Assembly: GCA_013396995.1 (NCBI GenBank)
Contig: VWZP01007308.1
Location: 64,814-128,813, forward strand
Source of the DNA: Dicaeum eximium
Lineage: Eukaryota > Chordata > Aves > Passeriformes > Dicaeidae
Length of the DNA stretch: 64,000 nucleotides
Reading direction: 5' to 3'
The notes beneath the pieces are model-generated. The model had not been told where the DNA came from and ran no database searches. It was given only the letters and a program-made list of their open reading frames with translations. This document shows positions 31,801-43,800 of this stretch, one piece after another (the stretch's first letter is position 1; each line of letters opens with the position of its first letter). The translations under genes were made by a program, and so were the position numbers.

Positions 31801-34800
31801 AACGCTTTCATTCTTCCCCTACCTGAGCATTTTCACATTATTTCCTGCCTGTAGGCTCCCTCAAACCCTCCAGAGCAGGAGCAGCAGCTCCCAAGTCCTC
31901 ACCTGCTCTGCTGCTGCCTGGTCAGTCGAGGTCCGGGCCTTTTTCAGGAGCTGCCGGAGCTTGTCCAGCTCCTGCTGGTACGACCTGCGAATTTCTTCCA
32001 TCTCTTCCTCTGCCTGAGCTCTCTCTGAGAGGGATTTCTTCTTCCTCTCTGCAAGATTCTGCAATACAGAACATGACATAGAATAGGCCAGACTGCACCA
32101 AAAGAGCTTTTCTCCCTCAGGCAGATGGAGGTTCTTTGGGCAGGGAACTTCATCACTTGAAATCAAGCTGAGGTTATCTCAGAGGTAAGGAAGGTTGACA
32201 TATTACTGGGTAATGTTTATTTATTAAATAAATAAACCCCCACATAAGCACAAAGGATCCACCAGCCTGCAGATGACTCAAGATTTACTTAACTTAGATA
32301 TTTAAAAGCAAGAACCTTTGGTTAGCCTTGGGTTAACCTTAAGTAAACAACTGAAACTGTGTTGCTGGCACTGGCCATACCCTTTCCAGAGTCTCCTTTT
32401 CCACTCTCAGGTCTGTCAGCTCTTCCTCCAATGCTGCAATCTTCATATCCAGCTGTTTGCGGCTCTGCTTCTCAGCCTTGAACCTGCTCTGAGTGTCCTG
32501 AGAGGCTTCTTGGAGCTCTGCAAACAAACCCCACATTTCCCTGTGAGTCTGGGTGCAACTGCCATTGCAGGGGAGCACATTTTGGGGCTGATGGGGAGGA
32601 ACAGAGTCTCCTGCACAGTGCAGTCAATAACTCTGCTTGTCCCTGCAGTGGAGACTAGAATTTATCAAGAGCAGCCTGTTCCAGTGCTTTGCAACCATTT
32701 CTGTGAAGACATTTTTCCTAATATCCAGCCTAAATTCCCACTGGCCCATCCTGAGGCCATTCCCTCTCCTCCTGTCCCTGTTCCCTGGGAGCAGAGCCCG
32801 ACCCCCCCGGCTGTCCCCTCCTGGCAGGAGCTGTGCAGAGCCACAAGGTCCCCCCTGAGCCTCCTTTTCTCCAGGCTGAGCCCCTTCCCAGCTCCCTCAG
32901 CCTCTCCAAGGGCTCCAGCCCCTTCCCAGCTCTGTTCCCTTCCCTGGAATTGCTCCAGCCCCTCAATGTCTTTCTTGTCATGTGGGGTCCAGAAGTGACC
33001 CCAGGATTCAGGGTGGGGCCACAGCAGTGCCCACCACAGAGGAATGACTGAACACCTCAGGTTTATTTCAACTTTCCATCCACTGGAACATCTCTGGCTG
33101 CTCTACAGAATGTTGGACAGAAAAGCCAAGAGATTGTTCTACAAAAGGTATCCCTATAATGGGATGATTTTGTTTATTGAGTCATCCCACTTTGCCTCCA
33201 GTGGTGACAAGGATGCACATCCCTCAGATATTTCAGTGCATCCATATCCTTCTTCCATCCCTCGTGACTGATCCTAAGGAAAGCAGGAAGATACCCCATA
33301 AGACAGGAAAAAACCTAAGACTTATAAAAGAAAAGAGCCACGAAGGAGCTGTCAGGGACAGGCAGGAGCAGCCTCACCTGCCACCTCTGCCTGCAGCTTG
33401 TTGAGCTGTGCCTCCTGTCTCTCTGCATCCTGCACAGCACAGGAGAGCTGCTTCCTCAGCTCCATCTCCTTCTTCTGGTGGGCAGTGAGCTCCAGCTGCA
33501 GCTGGGAAACCTGGGCTGTGGCAGCTGCCAGCTCCTCTGCAACTTTGGCCTGGAGCACAAAATGGAGCAGGGAAAAGGGAAGGGGAAAAAAGGGATGTGT
33601 GAAGAAGCAGCAGAACTGTTCTCTCAGGAAGAGCTGGAAAAGGGTTGGAGGCCTTATCAGGGAAGATATCTCCATATTGAGGAGGCAACAATGACTTTTT
33701 TGCCACCTCAGTTTTGTCCAGACTGACTGGAAAGCTGCACGAGGCACCAACAACCTCAACACCACATCAGTTCAACACAGTGCGTTTTCCTGAAAAGGTT
33801 AAATATGTTTAAGCCTGGTACCAGTGCCTGCTCCCTCTGCTCAGTTTTCAGGCTATGAAAACACCTATTTGAGTAAAAAGCCTGGGCTCCAACATCTAAT
33901 TGTCTTCCATAAGCTTACAAATCACTGAAGAGCCACTCAAAACACAGGCTGGTCCCAGCCAGGAGAGCACCTTGTCCCCAGAGCACACAGCACGAGGTCA
34001 CCTCAGCTGCCAATGGGCAAGGCTGGCATTTCCCAGCACAGTTCTCAGTCATCTGGGGACCTGTTTAGATTTAGGATTGCTCAGAGTCAGTGATTCACCT
34101 AAAAGCAGGCACAAGTACAGCTTGTTAGACAACTTGTAAACAGTGTTAGCAAGGGGCTCAAGGCATCAAGACAGACACAAAGTCCTGTTCCCTATCTTGT
34201 TGAATGACACACAAACTTCAGAGGATGCTCTGCAAAGACAGAATTTGCACAGGCAATCCCCAAACAGCTTCCACACCTCTGCCTATTTCAAGATTCCCAA
34301 CAGATTTTTCACATTCTTGTAAGAGGTAAGGTCAGGAGAACTGGACTTTCTCTCTGCTTTATCCCCCTAAGAGAATTCCCTCCACACGAGGCCAACACCT
34401 TCTGGTACAGAAGAGCTGTGAGCAAAATTGTTCCAACTCTGGTGATGATGAGGATGTGCTGACCTGGAGGGCTGGATACCACACCACTCATTTTAAAGAA
34501 GAGGCAGCATTTCAGAGAGTGGCCAAAACCCAATCTGCTTTCCTCTTGTGCTTCCATAAATGTCCCACTGCTATACTGATTCCTGGCATGCTAAAACCAA
34601 ACCCCATGGCACAGCTAAAGACATCTAAAGGTTATTTTAAACCTGGCCTCTGTCTTTAATGGCAAATAAAGAACACAAAATTAGGAGATCCTATGGCAGG
34701 AAGTGTTACTAGACAGAAGTTTCTACAGAGGATGCTTCATGTCCACAGCTCAGCTCCAGCTTCCAGCTTTCAGGCACCAAGAATCCTGGGTGACCTGCAC

Positions 34801-37800
34801 CTGCTCTGACAGTGATCCTGCTCTCCCATGGGGAGTGGAACAAGCAGCAATGTGAGAGAATTCTTGGAAAGGGCTCCCCAAGAAAGAGGGGGCCAGTGGG
34901 GAGACACTGCCAGTTCTAAAGCCCTTTTCCCAGGGAAGGATCCATGCTCATTCAAGCTCTGAGACAATTCTTTTCATGCCAATCAGCTTCTAGTTCAAGA
35001 GGAAGCTGGGCTGGCACTTCCTAGGGCACAATCATCTACCACCTACACAGTCAGCAGACACTGCCTCACCTGGTCCCAGCCCCGATCCACTGGCAGCATG
35101 TGCTGGGAAGAGAAAGCAGCGACAGGAAACAGGAAGGGTTAAGAACATAACTTGAAATGCAGAAGCATTCATTAGCAGAAAAGCAAAATGCTTCATAACA
35201 GGAGCCTAAGGCATGCCAGAGAAGCCTTTAAATTACTCCAAGAACTGCAAAAGCTTAGACACAAAAAGGGAGTGAAGCCTGATGTAAAAAGAAAGACACT
35301 AAAGGTATCCTTAGGGTATGTCACACACCAGAGCTGGGAGCAGTCCTGGGTGTGACCTGCACTGGAGAGGTGGGGGATTACTTATGGTTCACAAAGCCTT
35401 CACCTACAGCTGTAATTTGCTCTGCCAGGGCCAAAGATTCAGAACCCAGAAGCAGTTAGTTACCAACACCTCAGTGATCCTGGTACAAGCAAATAAACGG
35501 TGAGTGCCTATCTGTGTGTAAACAATGGATAAAACAGCTTCCAATCACTCCTCTTCCCTGGTTCTGTCTGTCCCTGGGGACTCAGTGACTGCAGTCCCAG
35601 GGCAAGCTGGGTTAGATAAAGAGAAGAGGAAGAAATACCAACCTTCATTATTTACAGTCAATACTCCCACAGAACTAGGGGAAATCTCCCAGTGCAAGTC
35701 AGGGCTTTCCTGGTCTGGCCTGAAGCCTCTTCATGTAACACCACCCCTGGGCAGTCACTGGAGTCCTGCTGAAGATGAGGCCCAAAAGACTCCTGAGGAT
35801 CTTATACTCCCAAAAGATGATTCCTCTCAAGTTTTATTGTACCAGCAGGATGCTGTCCTCACTGAGAAAGGCATTCAATTTATTATTTCAGTCTGACTTA
35901 TTCCTGGTTAGAATCTCTCACACTCCTACATACTGTGGTATTGTGGGTGTGCAGCCTGGGCTGGGGGTGGAAAAGCAGCCCTCTTCCCTGTCTTCTCCCA
36001 GCACTATCAGCCCTTCCCTGCTCTGCTCTTTACCACACTTTGGAAAGCTGCAGTTCCAGTCAGCTTTAGGTGCACCAAGTTGTGGTTCTCACACAGAGAA
36101 AGCATTTGTCACCTCACATTTGAATTGGAGAGAGACAACTCAGCAGGAGAGCACAGAGCAACACTGAACTTGGTGTAATTTAAGAAGCCAGTGCTTGAGA
36201 AAGCAGAGCAGGCACCATGCAATGGCAGAGCCAGAGCAGCACTCCTGGGCTAGGCTGGCCTACAGGGATGATTCAGGATATGCAGCCATGCATAAATGCA
36301 TTTCACTGGTTTAAAAGCTACCTCCCAACAGTTCTTATCATAAAAGCTTAATGTGTTACTGGGAGAAACAAACAGCTTCTGATTAGCATTAAAAAAAGCA
36401 CAAAAGTACAATGAAGAAACTCCAGTAGGAAATATTTTTTCTTGTATCTATATTCACTCCATGTCAGTTATATAGGAAGAATAAAACTTCTGGAACTATC
36501 AGTGCAACTAAATAACTGAAGTATTTCCAACTCAAAAGCCCTGTGATACTCAATTCCTCAACACATTGGCCACATGCCTGCACAGTTAACAATAAATCAG
36601 ACACTTTCCTACAAGATAAGCATATTAAAGTTATGACAGCATGAAATGGTTATATCCTCTGTGATGCTCTGGTCATGAAAGCCATCAAAACATCCAATTT
36701 TTTTCTCAAAAACTTCAGAACTGCAGTTGCCTCCCAAGAAAACTGCCTAAGGCTGCAGCTTGTTTTAATGCAACAACTCTGGCTTTGTTCATGCTTTGGT
36801 CACCGTTACCTTCTCCTGCTCTGCATGCAACACTCTTGCCTGTGTGTTCTCATTTGTTGTCTGCAGGGAGTGGTTCCTCTGCTCCATCAGCAGGTTACTC
36901 TGCTCCACATACCTGTGAACAGGGAGACTCTGTGGGCATTCCTGGAAACACAGGGCTTGGAGCCAAGGGCTCAGACAAAAAAGGTGATATTCCAAAGCAC
37001 AGAAGTTCTCTGTTGAATTCATGACAAGTCCTAGACAATTTTGCAGGATGTGCTGCACTAAGAGGCTGATCTCAGAGGGGTGGGAGGGCTGTGCCTGGCA
37101 CAGCAGAGATTTTATCAGCTGGGACAGGGTGCTTCACCTCTCTGAAAATGTCTCATGTTCCAAGAGTTTTGGTAACTTGGTATCAGCTGAACTTGACAAA
37201 GGGTACCACATCCCCTACAATTTCTTCACCACACTAAAATGCCAGCAAAACTAAAGTAACTCCCAGAAGCAGGGCAAGCGTGCTCAAAGACAGCATGAAG
37301 GATTTTCTTGCCCTTTTACACGTTCATGTTTACTGTAAATCAGAGTTTTTGGGATAAGCCCTGCAGAGAAGGGCTGGGAGGAATCCCACACTTTTAATAC
37401 CTTAGAAAAAATAATTAAAGATACCAGAATATGGTTGTCTCCTAACAAACACCCCTCAGTTATGCCCAAGTGTAAGCTGGAGAGTCTGGAAATGCAATGA
37501 GGCTCCCACCCCTTACCTCTGGTTGCGTTCAATCAACTCACTGATCTTCTCATTCTGCTCCTCAATCCGACTGCTCTTCTCAAATATCTCCTGCTTCAGT
37601 CTCTCATTCTCCTAAATCACAGCTCAGTATGAATATTCAGCTTACCCAGATTTCCCTGCAGCAGTTCCTAAACCTTTGTTTTGCACAGATGCAGGACAGT
37701 GGTGAAGCTCATCCCTTCTGTGGTAACAGCCCAGGAAGACACCGTGCCACATTTGGCAGAATCCTGGCACAGGACAGTGGCTACCAAATCACATTCTAGA

Positions 37801-40800
37801 AAATGTTGTGCCTGGTTGACTTGTTTACCCACAAACCCCAAATTTTTAAGGCTGCTGTTTAGAAAGGCTTCAAAGCATAAAATTAAGTCATGAACAGCAG
37901 AAGCAGGTGGTTTATACAATGTGGTACTTCAGCTGTGAAATTGCTCTGCTGGAGATTGGGGGTTAAAACCCATAATGGTTTAAGAAGCTGAACTTCTCCC
38001 ACATGAACCTTTTGTCAAAGCATATTAAATACCCACAACTCTGACTCAGAAAATACCCAATCCCCAAAATGCTGAGAAGAGGTTTTTGGAGGGGGAAAGA
38101 GGGATGGAAATCATTGTACATCTCATCCTCATTCTGACCATGCAAAAACAGAACCCATGGGTGGATGGACATTTGCTCTCATTAGGGACAACACTGAGCT
38201 CCAGCTCCTGATGGAAGTGAAACCAGGCTGGCCACGCTCACCTGGATGATGCGTTGGATGTTGCTCATGATCATGGAGGCTTCCATAGTGACAGAGGAGA
38301 TGCCAGGCAGCAGGGAGCTGTTAGCACTGCTTTGCTTCTTCAGCTCCTCCACCTGCAGGGATAAACCATTTTTAAGCCATTTGAAATCAATTTATGTGTG
38401 CAGGTGAGAGTCAGACAGGTGCAAAGAGGTATTTCATTGTTCCTTCTGCTGAGCTGCAGGGAATAGGCACTGAATCAAGTGTCACATCTCCCAGAGGGCA
38501 GGGAATCCCTTAAAACAATGCATCACATGACATTCAAGGCAGTAAGACAGCACTTTTCCCCAAGCCTAAGCTTTATTTTTACACAGCAGCTGACCTGCTG
38601 ACACTTGAAGGTGTGATAATATTGGAATTTTATTCATTTACTGTATCACTTAATGCAGGCATTTAAAAAGAGCCAACTGCTCTCAGCACACCTGGAGAGC
38701 AGAGGTGTCCTGAACAGGCCATACCTTGGCAGCCAGGTGATCCATTTTATCCACAACTTTGCTCACAGCCAGGCGGATTTCAGTGTTGTGCTGCCGAGCT
38801 TCGGTCATCAAAAAGGAAGTGACATCTCCAGGTGCTTGAAGGGAAAGGAGGGAGATTTATAGTGACAAGGGGAAATACCTGCACAGAGACACAGCAAAAG
38901 CTGGGTAGCATGAAGCCTGCCACCAGGAAAGCCACTCTCTGCCCACAAATAAAAGGGATGTGGTACTTGGAAAACAAATAATGTAGGTATTTTCCAAATA
39001 ACCTCAACAGGCAGGTTTGAGTACAGAAAATTCCTGAGCCATGTGACAGCTCAGCTCAACAAGAGCATAGTCCCCAAACACACCAGAGCAGCAAAGGCAC
39101 AATCAAACCACAGTAGGGAAGCTCAGCTTCTGAAACTGCACTGAAAAAACAGGCTCCAAGAGAGGCTCAGCTACACACAAGACTTCACCAACTGGGATGA
39201 CTTAATGGCTCTTTAAATGCCTTTGGTCCTTCCTAGGTTTTGCCTTTTACAGTTCCATTCTTTCCCTGGCTGGTAGTTTTATTTATAACTGGAAGCACCA
39301 TCTACCAAATTCCTTTAGTAATACCCAGTCTTAGGAAGACAAATTCCAGCCCCTTTCACACTGCACAAAGCCCTTTAAGATAAGAAAGAGATGCATCTTT
39401 ATTGGGAAGTATTTGCCCCTATTTGGTATTAAAAAATAAGCATTTGTGAAACAGCACAGTGCTACCACAGCTATAAATCATCATCACAAACTGTTTACTG
39501 CAGGTGTTGCAGCCCTCTGAGAAGCAGGTACCTTTTAAAACATACCTTGGTAAGGAGCAGGATACATCTGACCCACAGGCTGGAGTTGAGAGGCAGATGC
39601 AGCAGTTTGGGGGTAAGCAAATGCCACTCCTGGATATGCCTTGCAGGACAAGTTCAATAGGTTAGAATACATTTTGCTATTTCCTCATGTCCTCACAGGT
39701 TCATATTTTTTTAAGCCCAAGAGCAAGGATGTTTGGAAGGAAAAAATCTAAGAATTAAGGAGTTGGAAAGTCAAAATACACAACAGTCATTGTGAAAGGA
39801 AAATAATACTCTCCTTTTGAAGGTTAGTTCCCACCTTCACTCAAATTTCAGCAAAACTATGTCACCCTGCATTTGTGAGAGTCAGATCAGCACATGAACA
39901 GCTCCCTCTGAAGTTATGTTAATTTGAACACAAGGTTATTTCCTAAAATGGGCTCAAAAAGCACAACACAACTGGATTGCAACTTTACTGCTCACTGCTC
40001 AAGAACTTGGAAATTTTTATTGTACCCACTATAAAACCAGGTATTAACAAAGCCTGGTTCATCCTTAAAGAATGCATCACAAACAGAAAATGAGCCCTTT
40101 CTGAACAAATTTTAAGAGGCATATGATGAAAACCTGGGAATGCCAAAGAGTCACAGGAAACAGCCTGGAATTCTCATGCTTATGATAAAGTCCTTGCTCC
40201 CAGCAATGTAGAAGACTCAGAAGAAAGGACAGAAGTGCCAATATTCTCCTTGATTTCATTTTGGTACCTGAAAGCCCTGTGCTCCTCCAGGTAGAGCTGA
40301 ATGGGGCTGGATCGTTGCAGGAATTAAAGCAGCAGAAGATACTGGAGGTGCAGCACCAGATGCTTGAGGTACTGAAAAGGAAGAAATAAATTCAGCATGC
40401 TATAAAGCAGCTCAAAAGAGTTTAATTTGCCTAGTGTGAAATGGCAAAAAAACAAAACCAAAAAAAACCGTAACAACAACCAAACCACTAAATGGACAAA
40501 AGTTTAACAAAAGCCTGTCTGCAACCTGGTGAAAATTAAATTCAGTCAAGAAAGTGATAATAGGTCAAGAAAAGAGTAACATTTCACAGAAATCCCACTT
40601 CTAGCTCCATTTAGACAACCTCTTTTCATTCAAACAGAGATAGCTCTGAGGTTTACTGACACAAGGTGTGACTCAGACTGACTCTGAAGGCTGCTCAGCT
40701 GACCAGCAGCTGATGTGACCATTCCATCATGGGAAGACACATCCAGCCCTGCAGGGCTGCCAGCCCCATGCTGCCTTTCACTTGGATTTCCATCATCCCG

Positions 40801-43800
40801 AAGAGTACTGCACTGGGAAAGGATTTGTAACGTTCCATTTACAAATCCCAAGGCCTACAAATCTCAGTGCCCAGTGGCAGGACAGCTCAGGCTTGGTGGC
40901 TGCTCTTCCTACAGCACAAGACCACAATGAAAAAACACTCCAAGGATTGTCTTGTGCTCCATGTATTAGTGGCTTGTGGAACAGCAAGCCTTATCAGAAG
41001 CTTTCAGTTCATATTTCAGCTCCTGGAAGGAACCCTCTGTTCCCACAGCCCTCCTGGAGTGAGAGTGCAGCAGCTCCCCAGCACGTTACCTTGTGTGGAC
41101 ACTGTGGGCAGCACTGCCTGAGCTGGCTGGGAGGGTCTGGTTGAAGCCACTGGCTGTGTTGTGCCTCTCAGAGTATTGGGATCCTAAAAACATTTCTGCA
41201 TGTTACAAGAAACACCAAAGAACAAGCCAACAGCCTGAGCCCAAGGTCACTTGAAACAAGGTGTTACCCCAGGAACCCAAGTGGAACTTTTCTGTCACAG
41301 AACCAGAGCAGATTCCCCTGGACAAGGGCAGAACTACTGCTACAGATCCCAGTTTAAGCAACCCCCAGAGTAAGAAAAGCAGTAAGAGAGTCACACTGCT
41401 GTGACTGGTACCTCTATTTCCGAGTCACTGGAGTCCAGCTGACTCCCTGCTGTCCCAGCAAGGAAGGGCAGCATGGGCTGTCCCATTTTTGCCATCCGAG
41501 AAATCAGCTTTGCCTTTGCTACATCTGGGTTCTAAAAGAAACATTTAGTTACTCTCCCTTTGTCTCAGCCCAGGCTTTTGAGGTATTACAAACACTTCCA
41601 AATCTCTGACTGAATTTTGACTCAATTTTTCAATGACTGAAAATCTACTCTTTGAGCACACAAGGTAGCACCAGGATTGTTAATCTGGCTTGTTTTATAT
41701 ATCCTCTTTCTGGGATGACAGTGCTGTCACTACAGAGAAAAATCTATCCCTGCACAGAACACCAACAAGAAAATGTGTGAGTTCAGGAAGCTGCTTAGCA
41801 GCTTTTTCTGTCTGGAGGCACAAAGTCTTCTCATGCAGCTCTATAAACTTATCCTGAATGTCCCAATTCCTTTGTTATCTATTTTAAATTTGTCCATTGT
41901 ATCAAAAGACAACCTTGTGAACATCCACATAGTCAAAGTCACTTTGCATTTAAGAGCAGGAACTGGGGCTAGGGTTCCTCAGGTCCTGGTAATCACAGAA
42001 TCATTAAGGTTGGAAAAGACCTTTAAGGTCATGGAGTCCAACCATTAATCATCAAGTCCAACCATTAATTCCTTCAAAAACAAGGCCCTAATCTGCTGTA
42101 AAGTGAACATTCCAGTGTCTTGCATTATGCTCACTTTATCTTCAGCAGTACCCAATGCTTAAAGTGAAAATAAACTTCTCTACTCAGGCTTCAAATGAGG
42201 AAAAGCCAGCACTTACTGCGAGCTGCTCACTGATGGAGTTGGACTTGGCCCGAACAGCTGGCTCCCTGCAAAGCCAAACAGATGTGGAGATTAACCAGGA
42301 GGAATTCAGGAGCCAACATTCTGGATTTATAAATACTGTTAAATACACCTCTCCCTAGGAAAGCTGTCTTCTCACATGATAAGCATTTCTTTTAGCTTAC
42401 ACTTCTGGAACACTCTTTGCAGTGTTATCTGTAGATATGTTCACGACACCACTGTGGCCCATTGGAACAGCTGATTATAGAAAGATAATGTTGTTGATTG
42501 CTTTAACAACCACATTCTGGTATAAATAATTTTAACCAAGTCCAATAACAAACTAGTTATGGCAACAAGAGCAGCACTTACTTGGACTCCCTAAAAAGGG
42601 TGACTGACCCATTTAATTTAAGGAAAAGAACATAGAACTGTTAAGGTTGGAAAATACATCTAAGGTTGAGTCACCAATCACTAACCCAACTCCAGCATGT
42701 TCAGCACTAAACCCCATCCCCAAGTGCCACATTTGCATTCTTTGAACACCTCCAGGGATAGTAACTCCACCCTGGGCAGCCTGTGCCAATGCCTGACAAT
42801 TCTATCAGTGAAGGTTTTCCTAATATCCAGCATAAACCTCTCCTGGAGTAACTTAAGAAGTGATTTCCTCTCCCCAGTCACTTGTTACCTGGGAAAAGAA
42901 CCCAACCCCACCTGGCTACACCCTCTTTTCAGGGAGTTGTGGAGATTGAGAAGGTCCAAACTGACAACAATGATGCCAGCTGAGATGAAACAGCTGTTAG
43001 AGCAGCACCCACACAGCTCAATCCCACTGGATCTCAGGAATGTTGGAGAGGAATTACTTCCTTCACTGGAGCCCATTCCAATTGCTTTAATCTGGAAGTC
43101 AGCCCTCAAGCAGAAAATTCCAGCAAGTCCTGTTAGCAAGCACTGCTCTGCCACATGGAGGGTACTGAGCTGGCACAGAGGCCCCACATTTGCCAGGTGA
43201 TGTGTTAGTGCAGCACTGTGCTGATGGGCATCACCAGCCTTTACACAGAAAGCTGTTTAAGCCATGCTGCTTCTTACCCAGGCTTTGGAGGGACGGTGGA
43301 AGGAGGCACTAAACCTGTGTCTGAGGAGAAGCCATCTGAGCTGGGAACTGGAGAAGGTGCAGGGGAACTGACACTCAGCCCATCTGAACCAGAGCACTCC
43401 TTTGCCAGCTTCACCTTAAAAAGCATGAAGCAAAAAAAAAAAAAAAAAAGAGATATATTTTCCTGGGTTCCTGTAAAAATTTTCATCAATTTTATTGTGA
43501 TGCCACTGCCTGTGGAGCTCCTGCACTTCAAGGAAAAGCAGACAATTGATTCAGAGCTGGAGAAGCTGAGTCTTTACATGCTCTCATTCCTCCCACAGTA
43601 TTTGGTTTTCCCAAGTGACTCACAAATAAGACAGCTAAAAGATCCCAAGACAGTTACAACAGACAAACAGCCCTGAGGGATTTTCTGGGTTTAGGGTTCT
43701 GTTTTGGGTTTGTTTGAATTAAAGACACACATCTTGCTGAGGTTTCTAACAGTTCTGAGCTAGAGTTCTCACACTAACAGCAGGCTCCCCCCTTGCAGTC

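Larger units (their letters stand above)
29069..38352 (-). other. FKBP15: FKBP15 exons 17-26: long coiled coil
   Basis: Exons are 38242-38352, 37517-37611, 36810-36912, 33378-33549, 32381-32517, 31903-32058, 30878-31030, 30463-30555, 29934-30044 and 29069-29176. They encode residues 522-934: heptad-rich sequence such as ISELIERNQRYVEQSNLLM, ARVLHAEQEKAKVAEELAA, EEELTDLRVEKETLE and LDKLRQLLKKARTSTDQ. The block closes with the well conserved MNGVFQSLRGEFELDEMYS and GRTVLGVVMNTIK. Coiled-coil pairing probably drives dimerisation and cargo contacts. Intron 19 (33550-36809) is the longest gap and holds a candidate 33-nt cassette exon; intron 22 holds a putative LTR. Confidence 0.93.
38725..43414 (-). 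other. FKBP15: FKBP15 exons 10-16: Pro/Gln/Ser-rich linker
   Basis: Exons are 43278-43414, 42217-42265, 41412-41531, 41090-41183, 40268-40371, 39546-39639 and 38725-38834. They encode residues 286-521. This is a disordered linker with conserved islands: AKSNSISEQLA, KAKLISRMAKMGQPMLP and QLDSSDSEIE. A Pro/Ala/Gln-rich stretch follows, ending QLQPVGQMYPAPYQ, then SFLMTEARQHNTEIRLAVSK at the entry to the coiled coil. Introns 10 and 11 contain antisense CR1 pieces. Confidence 0.93.
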
